Source: Sipunculus nudus
Lineage: Eukaryota > Annelida > Sipuncula > Golfingiida > Sipunculidae
Length of the DNA stretch: 64,000 nucleotides
Direction: 5' to 3'
NCBI GenBank assembly: GCA_026874595.1
Contig: CM049313.1
Coordinates: forward strand, 45,972,659 to 46,036,658
The position numbers were made by a program, and so were the translations under genes. This document shows positions 1 through 11,674 of this stretch, in pieces; the first letter of the stretch is position 1; the number at the start of each line of letters is the position of its first letter. The notes beneath the pieces are model-generated. The model did not search any database. It saw only the letters and a program-made list of their open reading frames with translations, and was not told where the DNA came from.

Positions 1-2169
1 CGTTGTTTTAGCTGTAGTAAATAGATAAAATAAATAAAATTGTCAAAACATTAGAGTGATGGTCAGCGAAAGGAAAATGTATTGTGAGAAATCAGTGGGA
101 AGGAAAATCCCCTTGTAAATCGTCTTAAGTGTTAACATATAAAAAATGTCGTTACTATTTTGCAAACGCCAAGTTTTCAAAGTTCCACCCACTCCCTTAA
201 ATTGTTCCAAAAATAGCTCGTAGCTTGATACTGAAACCTGTGTTGTCCGTCTCAACCCACTAATTGTTACAAGAAATGGGAAAACTTACCCCTGGGTTTC
301 GAACTTAACCCTCCGCCCCAACTGCATTTACTGTAACTATATGCCAGTGATGTGGTCGCGTGCATAGCTTCCAAATGCGAGTGCAAGTCAGAGTTCACCA
401 CACTCACGTTCGAGTCGAAGTTGAGGTTCACGTCCAAATCCACCTTCTTGGAATCCGATTCATTTGAAACGCGTGTTCATGTCCCAACCATTAGAAATCT
501 CCTAAATGAAGGAAGAAAGAAAATCTAATAAAAGAAAATTTAGATTATCATGTGTATTTTTTGTTAGTTTACAAATTCTTATTGCTGGGATCTTTAATTG
601 CATTCAACTCCAGAAGCAGAGCTTAACCTTGGCATTTATAATTTTATCTTGTAATCTTTTGTTAGCAGTTCGTACTGCATAGTAAATGACAGAGGTTTTT
701 TTTTTCTACTCAGCTTGAGATGGACTCGGTCGGACTTACCTCCGAGTCCCAGTACAAGCCCGATTCCAGAACCCTCGAGTCCCAATCAGAGCCCGATTAT
801 CAAATAAAGAGCACGCGAGTCCAAAATCGAGTCTTGCATCACTGTACCATATATTCGCATAACAGCCTATATCCTTGTTAAAAGATTCTGCAAGTGTCAT
901 ATGATAAATCCAGTTTATATATATTCATAAGGACCCATTACACAGTGAATAATTTGAGAATATCAGAAAGCTCTTCTGCTTTTCAAAAGATGACAATACA
1001 TACGATTCAGTTGATAAGATTTTCAACGTTGCCGCTAAGTTAGTCATTGTATTTAAAAAAAAAAAATCCCTTGGATATCCAACTCATCACACAGCAATAG
1101 TAGCGCCACCTGAAATAGCCAAGACGTATGTACACATACATTCTTTATTTGGCTTGTATATAAAAAAACCCAGACGTGTCAGAGTTTACGCTGATAACAA
1201 AATAACATGAAAGGTAGTTCTGATATTTATTCATATCATGGCATACTTATGTACGAAACAAACAATGCCATAAAGAGAAATTGCCTGAGAAAAAAGAACA
1301 CCACTGAAATGCAATTAATTTAATTACAGTAATTGAAACGTCAAGGCAGAGCAGTTAACTAACTTAATTCCGTTTCTATGTTGTCTTCATGATTTCCATA
1401 AATATCCATTTAAGTGTGATCCTTGGTCAATTTCGTTCATACATATCACTTAAGCTGGACGTATTAGTGATGTGTCTTTGTTGATTGAGCAAGTTTGAGA
1501 TATAACTCACCATTCTCGATCTCGCCCACCATTCTCTACGGCAGACTTATCAAGTAATAGCCCGACTTTCTAGAAGAACATGAGGAGTTCACCTTATATT
1601 CCATGAATAAATATGGTTTAAAATGTTATGAAACCGTTCATTTGCCATCCGTTTAATCTACAAATTCATCTACCTAAAAAAATTGATGTCTTATTGCTCT
1701 TTATACTTATATATTTTTACCTGGATCGAGTTTCAGCTCACAATTCTGCAACAACCATAGGGTGCGTTGTTAAATTCAACATTGTGTCTATTTTGAATAA
1801 TCGAAATATCTACAAGGGTAGATTCATAATAACCAGCATGTGGCCAATATATAAATGTTTACAATGGTATAGAAAAGCATGCTGATCTTATTTTTCTGAG
1901 ACTTTCCTAGATTGATACCCCCGATTGACCACCACCCTCTTCTTTCGCTAATACTTCCTGTTGATTTGATGTTGGTAGGAGATTGGGGTCATACTGTATT
2001 TTACCATCGTTATTCATATACGTTTGTGGTACGCTTGAGGTACAACAACCTTTGTGATTTAACTTTGATTTACTCCTTTCTCAGGTTTAACCATTAAATC
2101 TTCAAAAATGGTGGGAAGGTTCGGTATATGCCCGAAGAAGTATATGTGCAAAGTCATGATTTTCCCCAT

Positions 2170-2214
<45 letters not shown>

Positions 2215-2528
2215 TTAAGCGTTCTTGTTTTCAGATGTTTGCAGTGATCGCCAGTTATTTAAGACAACAAAATCTTAAGTGATGTTTGAAATTATACCTG
2301 TTTAGCCTTGAAATACGATCTTTGTGGTCGCTGACCTATTCCAGAATTGCTACATTTACTGCTTTATAAATTTAACTGTTTATAGTTTTCTTTGATCATT
2401 TGTAGTTTTCGCCAGCTTTCCCCGTCAGACGTACACGAAACGTGTTTTTGCTATTTTTTGCATGGATTTTTAATACTTTTAAAATAATCTCTTAATACTT
2501 AATAATCTTTGAACACTTTTTTTCACAG
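1..2528. other. Upstream non-coding sequence / 5' intron
   Basis: No exon of the channel can be supported here. Nav-type channels have roughly 100 or more residues before the point where the first visible exon starts, so this stretch is most likely an intron and the start codon lies to the left of the window. It holds a hAT-like element (345-844), an AT dinucleotide run (about 2171-2208) and decayed copies of the start of the first visible exon (2228-2430), described separately. The short ORFs at 1628-2097 show no recognisable protein. Confidence 0.6.
345..844. mobile_element. hAT-like non-autonomous element (MITE)
   Basis: A 500-bp block begins CAGTGATG and ends CATCACTG, an 8-bp terminal inverted repeat of the kind seen in hAT elements. 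The interior is rich in GAGTCC-type words (around 720-840) and has no coding capacity. The flanks (taactatat / taccatat) are only imperfectly alike, so an 8-bp target duplication is not clear. A non-autonomous hAT relative is the best guess; a generic dispersed repeat is the alternative. Confidence 0.45.
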
Positions 2529-2746
2529 ACGTTCGTGGTGATCGCCAGCCGTTTCAAGAAGAAATACATCTACCGCTTCAGTGCTACCAATGCCTTCTGG
2601 TTTCTGCCGCCATGGAACCCGGTCCGACGGGCCGCCGTCTACATCGCTACCAACCAGTTCTTTGACTACTTTATCATCACCACCATTCTTACGAACTGTG
2701 TCTTCTTGGCGCTCACAGAACCAAAGGCCATGCTTGAAATTGCTGA
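2529..2746 (+). CDS. Nav2: Nav2 exon: N-terminal tail and domain I S1
   Basis: The exon follows a pyrimidine tract ending in CACAG and reads TFVVIASRFKKKY..., giving the conserved cytoplasmic lead-in (IYRFSAT, then PPWNPVRRAAVYI) and helix S1 (FIITTILTNCVFLAL). It ends GCTGA|GTAAGT in phase 2. The next exon supplies the last base of a Glu codon. The domain boundary and wording fit channel N-termini, so this is not the first coding exon. The + strand ORF that covers it begins at an internal Val codon and reads on into the intron stop. Confidence 0.93.
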
Positions 2747-3136
2747 GTAAGTCTTGATTTAATCATCTCCGCCAGGAAAGGTTTTTTTCCCCCTTAGTTC
2801 GTTTATTCGTTTATCTGTTAGCAACTTTACGCAAAAAAAAGTTTTGAAAGGACTTTCATGCTATTTTGTGAAGATGAGGGAAACACCGAAGGTGAAATAC
2901 GTCGTATTTTAAGGTTATCTGGGTCGCTGTTTATAGATTTAATTAAAAATATTATATACCATTGTTACACTAAGCGATTCCTTTTTGTGCCTTTTTTTGT
3001 GATTAGAACAAGCATATCTCAGGTAGCTCACTCGATGAACCCGTGACACTGAAATAATCATGAAGCTAGGCACTGTGCACAATACAGGAAAGTTTGATAA
3101 AGAAAGGCTCGCGGGGGAATTTAAGTAGCCGTAGCA

Positions 3137-3137
<1 letters not shown>

Positions 3138-3184
<47 letters not shown>
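3138..3184. repeat. CA then TA dinucleotide microsatellite
   Basis: A run of about 18 CA units is followed by a short TA run. It is read on the minus strand as a Cys-Val repeat in a spurious ORF. Confidence 0.9.
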
Positions 3185-3186
<2 letters not shown>

Positions 3187-3899
3187 TTAAGAATAAAATA
3201 AGTTTGTACTAGAAAGTGTTCAGAGACCACTAATGTATTCGCCAGGCTCTTGCTACGCAATAAATAAATCAATGCAAGCCGAGAAACATGTGCCCCTGTT
3301 CACCAACTGCATAGTTGGATCAAAGGTCAGCACTACAGGCAAGAACAAAGGCAGGCCAAAACCCAAGTGAATGATCCTCGCCCTTGGTCGAGATGAATCC
3401 AAATGTCATGTTTCACAATGGTAAACCTTTGAACCAAAACATAATATTATAATCCGTTTTACATCCAAAAGATAATTATTGTTCCTTGGGTGTAAACCAA
3501 TATCCTCCACAAAACTTTATCAAAACTTGTTCGTAACTATTTGAGTGAAGATGCTAACAGACAACAACCAGGTAACGAATATCCAAGTCGACCTATTATC
3601 TGCAAACAGACGACGATAAAAGCAATACCGCCTAGTACTGTTTTAATAATAAAAGGTTGAATAGCTGTATTGATTTATATAGTTATGAGAAAGGGCGCGT
3701 TAAAAACGTAGAGCGATGGATGGGGTGAAGGGGGTTAAGTGTTTGTGTCTTGGGGGGGCGGGGGGGGGGGGGGGGGTAAAGAATCCTTACGTCATTATTC
3801 AATTTTGATACATTCGTAGTAGCTGCAGAAAAGTTGGGGGCGGGGTGTACTTGTTTGGAGCCTTTCGAATTGGCTAAGTGAGAAAGTGCGTTTTACGCA

Positions 3900-4200
3900 G
3901 TAGAGTAATTTGGTGTTCGTGAGTTATTGGAGTGTGAGGCTGTGCTTTAGGGAATGCACTAATGTGGTTTAGGTGTAGTGCTGTGGTTTAGGAATGGAAG
4001 TGGGCTGCTGTGGTTTTGGTGTGATGGTGTGGATAAGACCTAAAGATTGGCTGGTGTGGTCACGGTATTGAAGTGTGGTGCTGTGTTTTAGTGTTGTAGT
4101 ACGGTGCTGTGTTGTAGGCATTGTATTGTGGTGCTGTGGTGTAGGCATTGTATTGTGGTGTAGGCATTGGGGTATTATATTGTGGATAAAGCATTTGGCG
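3900..4200. repeat. GT-rich degenerate minisatellite
   Basis: Imperfect units of about 25 bp built on words such as GTGGTGCTGTG and GTAGGCATTGTATT repeat through this stretch; a second patch of similar composition lies at 4510-4640. The reverse strand gives His/Thr/Gln-rich spurious ORFs. Confidence 0.6.
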
Positions 4201-4748
4201 TATATTGTTGTTAACAAGGTACAGAGTGTGTAGGTGTTGAAAGCCTTTGATTCATGCTGTATGGTTAAGACTCCATATAACCCATGGTGATATTGTATAA
4301 TATTGTCTGGGCACTGAGTAAACATGTATTATTTTTGCAATGGAGTGTATTAGGGTGAGGGGGTTACTCTTATTTCAAACATAAAATTTTCGGGAAATAC
4401 AATTAATAAGCTAAATAACGAAACAACAGGTCATAACCTACAAGAAATGCACCATTGTAGCCTAATTTTTCAAAATATAATGGACTGTAGGAGCCCAATA
4501 CAATCCTGGTTCTATCCCGTTTGAGGCGTTGGGGTATACTGTTGCAGTTTTAGTGTGTTGTTAAGGCACTGAAGTACGATAGTGTGGTTTAGACATGGGA
4601 ATGTTGTGATTGAAGCATTGCAGTGTGCAGTGAAGTGTTTGATTATCCGGGGGGGGGGGGGGGGGGAGGGTATTGCCCTGGCGAGGGTGAACAAGTGTGC
4701 TGCTTTTATACGTAACTTTGCTACGCTAAATTGGTGTTCTCATTATTA

Positions 4749-5052
4749 GGCCAAAAAAATAAAAGGGTATGGTTCTCAGGCACTTTTTTTCAGAAATCAA
4801 TGCGGGCGGGCGGTATTTTATTTTTGACCTTTTTTGTATGTTTCGATAAAAATGTTTTTTGATCTGGGAAAAGCATGAAAATGACAGGATTCTTCTTGCT
4901 AAACAGGTAAAGGCACTACTAAAGGAAATCGTATCAAAATTGTATTAATTTATCTTCTTGAAAGATAAAAATCAAAATAAAAATGTTTGATGCGGGGGGG
5001 TTAAAATTGACGCGGGCGGTGCCTGAGAACCATACCTTTTATTTTTTGGGCC
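4749..5052. mobile_element. PIF/Harbinger-like MITE with TTA target duplication
   Basis: The two ends are near-perfect inverted repeats of about 34 bp: the left starts GGCCAAAAAAATAAAAGG and continues to TTCTCAGGCAC (4749-4783); the right is its reverse complement (5019-5052) with one or two differences. TTA directly abuts both ends (4746-4748 and 5053-5055), which is the three-base target preference of PIF/Harbinger transposons. The ~304-bp interior is AT-rich and non-coding, so it must have been mobilised in trans. Confidence 0.8.
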
Positions 5053-7785
5053 TTAAGGTTTTTTTTTTTAGATTTTAAGGTCAAAGGGAGGGGGGGCGCT
5101 CTTTAAACCGCCCTTTGTGTATTCCTCTTCTTCCTCTGGCAACATCAGACCATAGTATTAATTAAAACGTCCTCATTAAAGGTCAGTATTCTTGCGAATC
5201 CGATTTACATTTTAAAAATGTAGAAACACCATTCATATCTGGATTGAAATTTTGTTGGAAAGTAGCGATATACTTAAGAAATTGTTTTCTATATAGTCAA
5301 GTGGCTGAAGGTAAACATACCGTTTTGTATTTACATTCAGACATTCTAAGCTTGATTCCCTGGAGCATTATTGAGACGGTTTTATCGTGAAGGTCGGCGA
5401 AAAGAAGCTCCCATAGATATTGATGTGTATCATGCAATGTAAGCGTTATATACATTAATTGCCAGTGTACCGTTGCTATAGTAACAGAGCAGCCTGTCTC
5501 TTCGTTCAGCCAAGACTGTTAACGTGGGATTTATGTTCACGACTTGCAGAACACAATGGAATGTATCCCAGTATCACACAGTTTGTCTAAGGGCTTACAA
5601 TTAATTAGAATTATTTGATATTTTGATCGACAAGAGGGGAAATATTTTCAAAAGTTAAATTGAAGTACGTTATAATGTAAACGTATTTGTTTCAGTCGAA
5701 TATGCGAAAATATAATCGTCAGCAGGGCGATGTTGTTCAACACAATTCTCCAAATGTGCAGAAATAATCTTTCTCGTTTGTCGAAATCAACAAAATTACG
5801 AAAGAAGATGATGTTGTCTTCAAAGAGAGAAAGCATCAGTTCTGAAAGTTCCATAAACACATTTTGGTTTAAACATAATGTACTGAACAGCAGATAGCTG
5901 CGGCTCAGTATATTTTCAATAGTAAAAGTTTTTTTTGCGGTAATTGGGATGGTAACATAAAATATATTTGTGCCATACCTTGATTACAATAGCTGCCTCG
6001 CTCGAAGATAAGATATAATTACGTCAAGCGTTGGTGTTTTCATGAGGGGGTAATGGAAAGAAAATATAAAAGTACACTTCACGTCATCGATTTTGCGGAT
6101 AAACGTTATCGATATTGGGAATAAGCAGGTAGACAGGGTATAGTACCACAATGCTATGATGTGAACACGGGGCGTAGACCGCGTTCAATCAAGCCACTAT
6201 CATTAAACTGCAATTAGGGCTGCTTCACAGAAATAACGATCTCCACATTATTGAGGAATGTTTGGACACCGCCAGCAACAATCGAGTTTGGTGCATGGCT
6301 TCGTAATCTACATAATAGATTACATCAGCAGTTTAGAGCCACAGACCTAGAATAAACCCGGGGCATTTTTTATCGGTGTGGCGTTCACACTAGGTTGTCT
6401 TTCCTGTGGTTTCTAGGAAAGCTCTTAAGACGACACAGTCCTGGTCGCAATGTTGGTTTCAGGGAGCTTGCGGCACTTTTTTACTTAATAAAACATTGCC
6501 CCTCAGTGACTGTATGTTTGGCCACCAGCAAGCATACTAGACAACGTAAAATATTTAAGGACAGGTGCCCTGGCCTGCTTAACTCAAAACAGGTCGCGCA
6601 CTTTTTCCTGCGTCTTTGGTTTGAACAGGTCTAGGGGTGTACATATTTAGTTGAATTCCTTCACAAAGTGTGTCTGACAAAATTAACTCTCTAATTGCCT
6701 GAAAGCCGATTCGGTTGAAAACAACATACCGACACTCTTTTCGTATAGCTATACACATACTTTTCAGTTGTAAAGCTCGCTGGTCGGATAGGCGAACATG
6801 TTGGGGGGGTGGGGGGGGGGTGGGGGGGGGGGGGGAGCAGCGGGTCTGGACACATCCCGTTTTAAGGGTTTCAAACATTTGTTTTTCTTTGACCCCTTTT
6901 TCTGGACCGGAGTAGTTTTAGCCTTCCGGGTCTAGAACCCACGTTTCCGACACCCTGGGCCCGCCACTGTAACATTAACACTGGACCACCCCGTCCGGTT
7001 GACGGGACAGTTTTGTAGAATGAAGGTACTGTTTCCCGCGAAGACAAACAAGTGTCAGGCAATATTGGTCCTCCATTTTTAAAACTTGCAGAGGTACTAA
7101 TAATACCTATTTGATTCTCCTATTGTGTAAATCACGTTAACATTTTGTCTTTGTTATATTCCAAAAAATCTTTAATGAAGTAATTAAAAAGTCCATTGTA
7201 CCATAATCAATTGAATTGAACACACATGTTACATTTCTAAGGCTATGTTTGATGATATGAATATCCTGAGAACCAGATTTTTATGTAAACTAATTTGCTC
7301 ACCTGTTTTGGGTAGAACTGTAATTAAATTCATTTTTAATTGCATCTTTTTTCCGTGACAAAATTCAAAACGATAGAGAAACGTCGATGATATTAGATTA
7401 GAACTGATTTGATTGAGTTTGGTATTTGAAGTGGCTTTGTGACAAAGCGATGGCTATACTATGCTTTAAAGTGACCGATGAATTACGGAAATAACATTCA
7501 AATAATGTACATACAAGGCATTATCGTAAAAGTCATGTACGGAAGTTTATTATTGACATAAAAATAATGACACAAGTGACCATCAATAACGTCTAATCGT
7601 GCATTACATTGCCGGCTTCTTTGTTTGAAGCCAATTTATTTGCCAGAGGAACACAACATGAACTTTGTGTTATTATTACAGAGTAATTACTGAGTTTGCT
7701 CAGGAAATGGACTCATGGTTTTTATCTAAGTGAAAACGGTCTTCATAAAGTGCCTTTTTGACTCATGTCCCCTTTTGTTTTACAG

Positions 7786-7914
7786 ATACGTGTTTCTTGG
7801 GATTTACACAGTCGAAGCTCTGATAAAATTAGTGGCCAGGGGATTCATTTTCAACAGTTATACATATCTACGGGACGCATGGAACTGGCTAGATTTTATT
7901 GTAATTATATCCGC
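7786..7914 (+). CDS. Nav2: Nav2 exon: domain I S2-S3
   Basis: The exon follows TTTTACAG and supplies the final base of the Glu codon started upstream. It then encodes [19 protein letters not shown] (S2) and [17 protein letters not shown] (S3). The acidic residue in S2 and the Asp in NWLDF are the charge-transfer positions of the voltage sensor. It ends CCGC|GTAAGT in phase 2. Confidence 0.95.
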
Positions 7915-8531
7915 GTAAGTAATGTGCTTTTTACATATGTTGCATTGCAACACACACACACGCATATATATGTGTGAGTGTAAATATTTAAATAAAGATT
8001 ATATTTTTACGTGAAACTATTTAAGTTATTGAAAATTCCCCGCATTGAAAATTCATTCATTTTAATATTTCCAGTGATTATGGGTGTGAAGGAATGGAAT
8101 GATTTCAGAAAGTTTAATCCTCAGTTAACTTAAAGATTTTTCTTCCTCAGTTTGAATTAATATACAAAAGTATCATCTGTTGTACACCATTACCATATTA
8201 CATGTTATTTATTCACGAATAATCTCTGACATACGTCACTGTTTACTGTTAACCATCAGTAATATATGTTAAACATATTTACTTTATATGTAATCTTAAT
8301 CTGTAATACATTAATTATTACCCTAGTAATACAATAGTACCATTTTACTAATTATTAACTGCATGTCATTTATTAGTATAACATCCAACGTGTGTCATCT
8401 GATATCCACATCATTATTTAGTTTACGTCATGTTTATTTGTAATACGCTACCGTTGCCTGTTTAACGTTAGTATACCCTATTACTCTGGACGTTACTCTG
8501 TCACACCGTCACGCCTCTATCCGTTATACAG

Positions 8532-8644
8532 GTACACCACCATGATAGTGGATGCCGTCAGCAGCAATGGTTTAGGTGCCAGCTTCGCTGGATTACGAAC
8601 GTTCCGTGTGCTTCGTGCTTTGAGAACAGTCTCTATAGTTCCAG
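8532..8644 (+). CDS. Nav2: Nav2 exon: domain I S3-S4 loop and S4
   Basis: The exon completes an Ala codon and encodes AYTTMIVDAVSS, a short extracellular loop and the S4 helix LRTFRVLRALRTVSIVPG. Four Arg lie at three-residue spacing. The donor is CCAG|GTAAGG (phase 1). The intron immediately after contains a long TA run (about 8742-8798). Confidence 0.95.
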
Positions 8645-8739
8645 GTAAGGAACATGTAAAGGTCCTTAATTATGTCGAGCCCTTTATAATCACTTCTGTC
8701 CCTGACTCTGCACTGTTTCTTTCAAAATTCAGTCTTGAA

Positions 8740-8741
<2 letters not shown>

Positions 8742-8799
<58 letters not shown>
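8742..8799. repeat. TA dinucleotide microsatellite
   Basis: About 29 TA units lie within the intron between the S4 and S5 exons of domain I. They produce Ile-Tyr runs in spurious ORFs on both strands. Confidence 0.95.
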
Positions 8800-8804
<5 letters not shown>

Positions 8805-9170
8805 AAACCTTTTAAGTACAGAATCTATCGTGCAGGCACTCATGAAACGCAATAATATTAAATATATTATAACTGTAGACTGTAACGATAACACATTAAT
8901 GCAAACTCAAGAAATGTTGATTACAATCAAACTATACAATGCATCACATAATTTAACTCAACCTTATCAATCTCGTAATTTTTTTTTTTAAATCCTTCAG
9001 ATGGTTTTAAATACTTTTAGATTTCATGTACATAGGCAGACTGAGAAGAACGCAGACAAAAAATAAGTTTGCCATATGAACTCTCCAATTGCTTGAAAAA
9101 GGCCTAAATGCAGATGTCGAGGTTCAGCTGATTTCCCGCAACATTAACGTATACAACTATATTTTGACAG

Positions 9171-9374
9171 GTCTCAAGACTATTATTCAAGCGTTATTAC
9201 GATGTACCCGGATGCTGGCTGAGGTTATGGCCTTGACCTGTTTCTGCTTGGCTGTGTTCGCGCTGTTCGCGCTGCAGGTATACATGGGTATGCTGAGACA
9301 GAAATGTGTAGAGGACCTTCCCACTATGGTCAACATCACCCACCTGGAATATGCAGAACACGTACGGAATTCAA
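9171..9374 (+). CDS. Nav2: Nav2 exon: domain I S4-S5 linker, S5 and extracellular turret
   Basis: The exon follows TTTTGACAG and encodes GLKTIIQALLRCTRMLAEV (S4-S5 linker) and S5 (VFALFALQVYMGMLRQKCV), then turret sequence with a possible N-glycosylation site (NIT). FALFALQVYMG is a Nav2/DSC1-style wording. It ends TTCAA|GTAGGT in phase 1. The last ~60 bases of this exon and its donor are the first unit of a 68-bp tandem array in the following intron. Confidence 0.93.
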
Positions 9375-10150
9375 GTAGGTCCCCATTCCCCGCAAATTTA
9401 ACATCACCCACATGGAATATGCAGAACACGTACAAAATCCAAGTATGTCCCCGTTTTCACCATGCTCAACATCACTCACCTGAAATATGCAGAACACGTA
9501 CGAAATTCAAGTAGGTCCCCATTCCCATCATGGTCAACATCAATCACCTGAAATATGCAGAACACGTACGAAATTCAAGTAGGTCCCCATTCCCACCATG
9601 GTCAACATCACTCAATTGAAATATGCAGAACACGTAGGAAATTCAAGTAGGTCCCCATTACCACCATGGTCAACATCACTCAACCTAAATATGCAGAACA
9701 CGTACGAAATTTAAGTAGGTCCCCATTCCCACCATGGTCAACATCAATCACCTGAAATATGCAGAACACCTACGAAATTCAAGTAGGTCCCCATTCCCAC
9801 CATGGTCATCATCAATCACCTGAAATATACAGAACACGTACAAAATCAAAGTAGGTCCCCATTTCCACCATGGTCAACATCACTCACCTGAAATATGCAG
9901 AACACGTACGAATTTCAAGTAGGTCCCCATTCCCACCATGGTCAACATCAGGCTGCTGGAATATGCAGAAAACGTACAAAATTCAAGTAGGTCCTCATTC
10001 CCACCTTATTCAACATCATCCACCTGGAATATACAGAACACGTACGGAATTCAAGTAGGTCCCAATTCCCACCATGGTCAACATCACTCACCTGGAATAT
10101 CCAGGACACATAAGAAATTCAAGAAGGTTTCCATTTGGGGCCATGGAAAC
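9315..10150 (+). repeat. 68-bp minisatellite seeded by an exon end and its splice donor
   Basis: The word ATGCAGAACA or its close variant starts at 9351, 9419, 9487, 9555, 9623, 9691, 9759, 9827, 9895, 9963, 10031 and 10099, an exact 68-bp period through 12 copies. Copy 1 is the coding end of the domain I S5 exon. Copies 2-11 repeat the exon text plus a donor-like AAGTAGGT or AAGTATGT. Copy 12 has lost the GT. Because 68 is not a multiple of three, most internal donors shift phase; the phase-compatible one at 9579 lies beyond an in-frame stop at 9512-9514. Confidence 0.97.
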
Positions 10151-10252
10151 GTGTTAAAATATCAGTTTCACATAGGTAATATTTGGGAGTCCCTTTAGAG
10201 TCTCTGGATTTTCCTTATGTGTAAGCGTACTAAACGGATTACGTTTAGCATT

Positions 10253-10480
10253 GGAGCCTGGACAGTCGAGCGGTGAAACTCTCCGCTGGCGACCCGGGTT
10301 CGATCCCCGGTGTGGCCATGAGAGTGGGTATCAGTTGTCCGTCCAAGGTCCGTGGTTTTCTGTGGGTTTTCCGGTTTCCTCCACCCTTACAAATATATTT
10401 ATTGTTACAGTAATTGTGACAACTGCTTATTGATACAGTAAGTGTGACAAATACTTGTTGATACAGTGTGACAGGGCAAT
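10253..10480 (+). mobile_element. tRNA-derived SINE, Meta-like core
   Basis: A tRNA-like head with an A-box-like word (TGGACAGTCGAGCGG) and a good B box (GGTTCGATCCC, 10297-10307) is followed by TGTGGCCATGAGAGTGGG. Next comes a body containing TGGGTTTTCCGGTTTCCTCC, which resembles the conserved central domain of Meta-type SINEs. The tail (about 10400-10475) is a short tandem repeat on GATACAGTAAGTGTGACAA. The head lacks a full cloverleaf, so this is not a functional tRNA gene. It sits directly after the 68-bp array. Confidence 0.7.
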
Positions 10481-10879
10481 ATAGTATATAAAATGATTTA
10501 TTCAGCAAAAATTATTTCTAATTCAATTTTATCTCATCCATAAAGACATACAGAACTACTCCCAAATTTTTTTCATCGAGTAATATTATGGCTTGTCAAT
10601 AAAGAGGGCTGATTATAACAGACAATTAACATTTGGAAATATACTTACATCTTCTTGTACCAAGAAAGCTTTTTTTCAGGAAGTTGCTCTCTTTTTAGCA
10701 TTAGCAACGCTTCATGTGACCGTTACTTGAAGAGTAAACCTTTATTTACCCACAGCAATTGATATTACAGGATCTTAATTGGCACTAATACAACAGTTTG
10801 TATACATGCAATGATAGTTGTAGTACATTATATATCATATGAACTTTGATATGGTGACCTTTGATCTTTAACCCTACAG

Positions 10880-10940
10880 GTCACTGGTTCATGAATGACG
10901 ACGGAAGCTACAAAATTTGTGGAAATTCTTCAGGCTCAGG
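10880..10940 (+). CDS. Nav2: Nav2 exon: domain I turret
   Basis: This 61-bp exon completes a Ser codon and encodes HWFMNDDGSYKICGNSSGS, the extracellular turret between S5 and the pore loop. It carries a conserved Cys and a possible N-glycosylation site (NSS). Phases fit on both sides (1 in, 2 out; donor GTAATG). It is too short to stand alone, but wording and phase fix it. Confidence 0.9.
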
Positions 10941-11674
10941 GTAATGTTTTACTTTTGTCTATTGTTTTATTTATTTCCAATTTATTCAGTGGTCGTCGGA
11001 AAGTGGGGATATTTCATAACTTATATAAGAAATACAATAGACTAACGGTTACGCAGTATGTGTTTTGTGTGTATATTTGCTTGTGTGTGTTTATATTTTG
11101 TGTAAGTGGTGACGGGGTATGGCATTTTATTTAGATATTATTAAAGATAAAAAATTAAACAAGAAAACACATGTTAAAGGAAAACAATGAAAAGATTTTG
11201 ATACAATGTTAATTTGAAATTAGCCCATTAATAATGAGCTGCTTGCTGTTATTGGATGTATAAAATAGCACATATTAAATAATATCATTCTATAATATGA
11301 TATATAATATAAAATGAGTGGCCAAGTTTAGAACCGTTTTGTTTATGAATGTTAATTTATTTGACAATGCAAAGATATTCAGTGAAGGAAGTCGTAAAAT
11401 GCAATCACAAATTATAGGTCACTTAATGCCCGTCATTTGAATTTTTTGTGCTTTTTTTATTCTTTCATTGTTGAAGTTGTTTATTTTATGACCTATATAC
11501 TTGCTTCAAACACTGTTCAGTTTTGTTCCTTACATAAAATAACAGAAATCTCAGTTCTGTACTTTGGGAGTTTGATATATTTACCTTGATGTACGACTCT
11601 ATGATAAAAATTACAAATTGGAAATAGGAATACTCCGATGACTCATGGTATGCCCTCTCTGTCTTGTTTGCTTT

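Larger units (their letters stand above)
2747..7785 (+). other. Intron, domain I S1 to S2 (5.0 kb)
   Basis: The intron has no supported gene. It contains a CA dinucleotide run (3138-3174), a GT-rich degenerate minisatellite (about 3900-4200 and 4510-4640), long poly-G tracts (3760-3776, 4649-4666, 6803-6835) and a Harbinger-like MITE (4749-5052). Short ORFs on both strands are low-complexity or unrecognisable and lack support as exons. Confidence 0.7.

Noticed and set aside
2232-2280. Alternative copy of the first visible exon
   Set aside because: Resembles the exon start for only about 45 bases, then hits a stop (TGA near 2280) with no donor; treated as a decayed duplicate.
8180-8531. Acceptor-side tandem copies before the domain I S4 exon
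   Set aside because: GTACACCATTACC and GTACCATTTTAC echo the exon start, but similarity is too short in AT-rich sequence to claim.
9375-10150. CRISPR-like array (regular 68-bp spacing)
   Set aside because: Units are contiguous near-identical copies of an exon end with no unique spacers, in a eukaryotic intron.
10253-10325. Possible tRNA gene
   Set aside because: Good B box and A-box-like word, but no complete cloverleaf with acceptor stem; it is followed by a SINE body and repeated tail.
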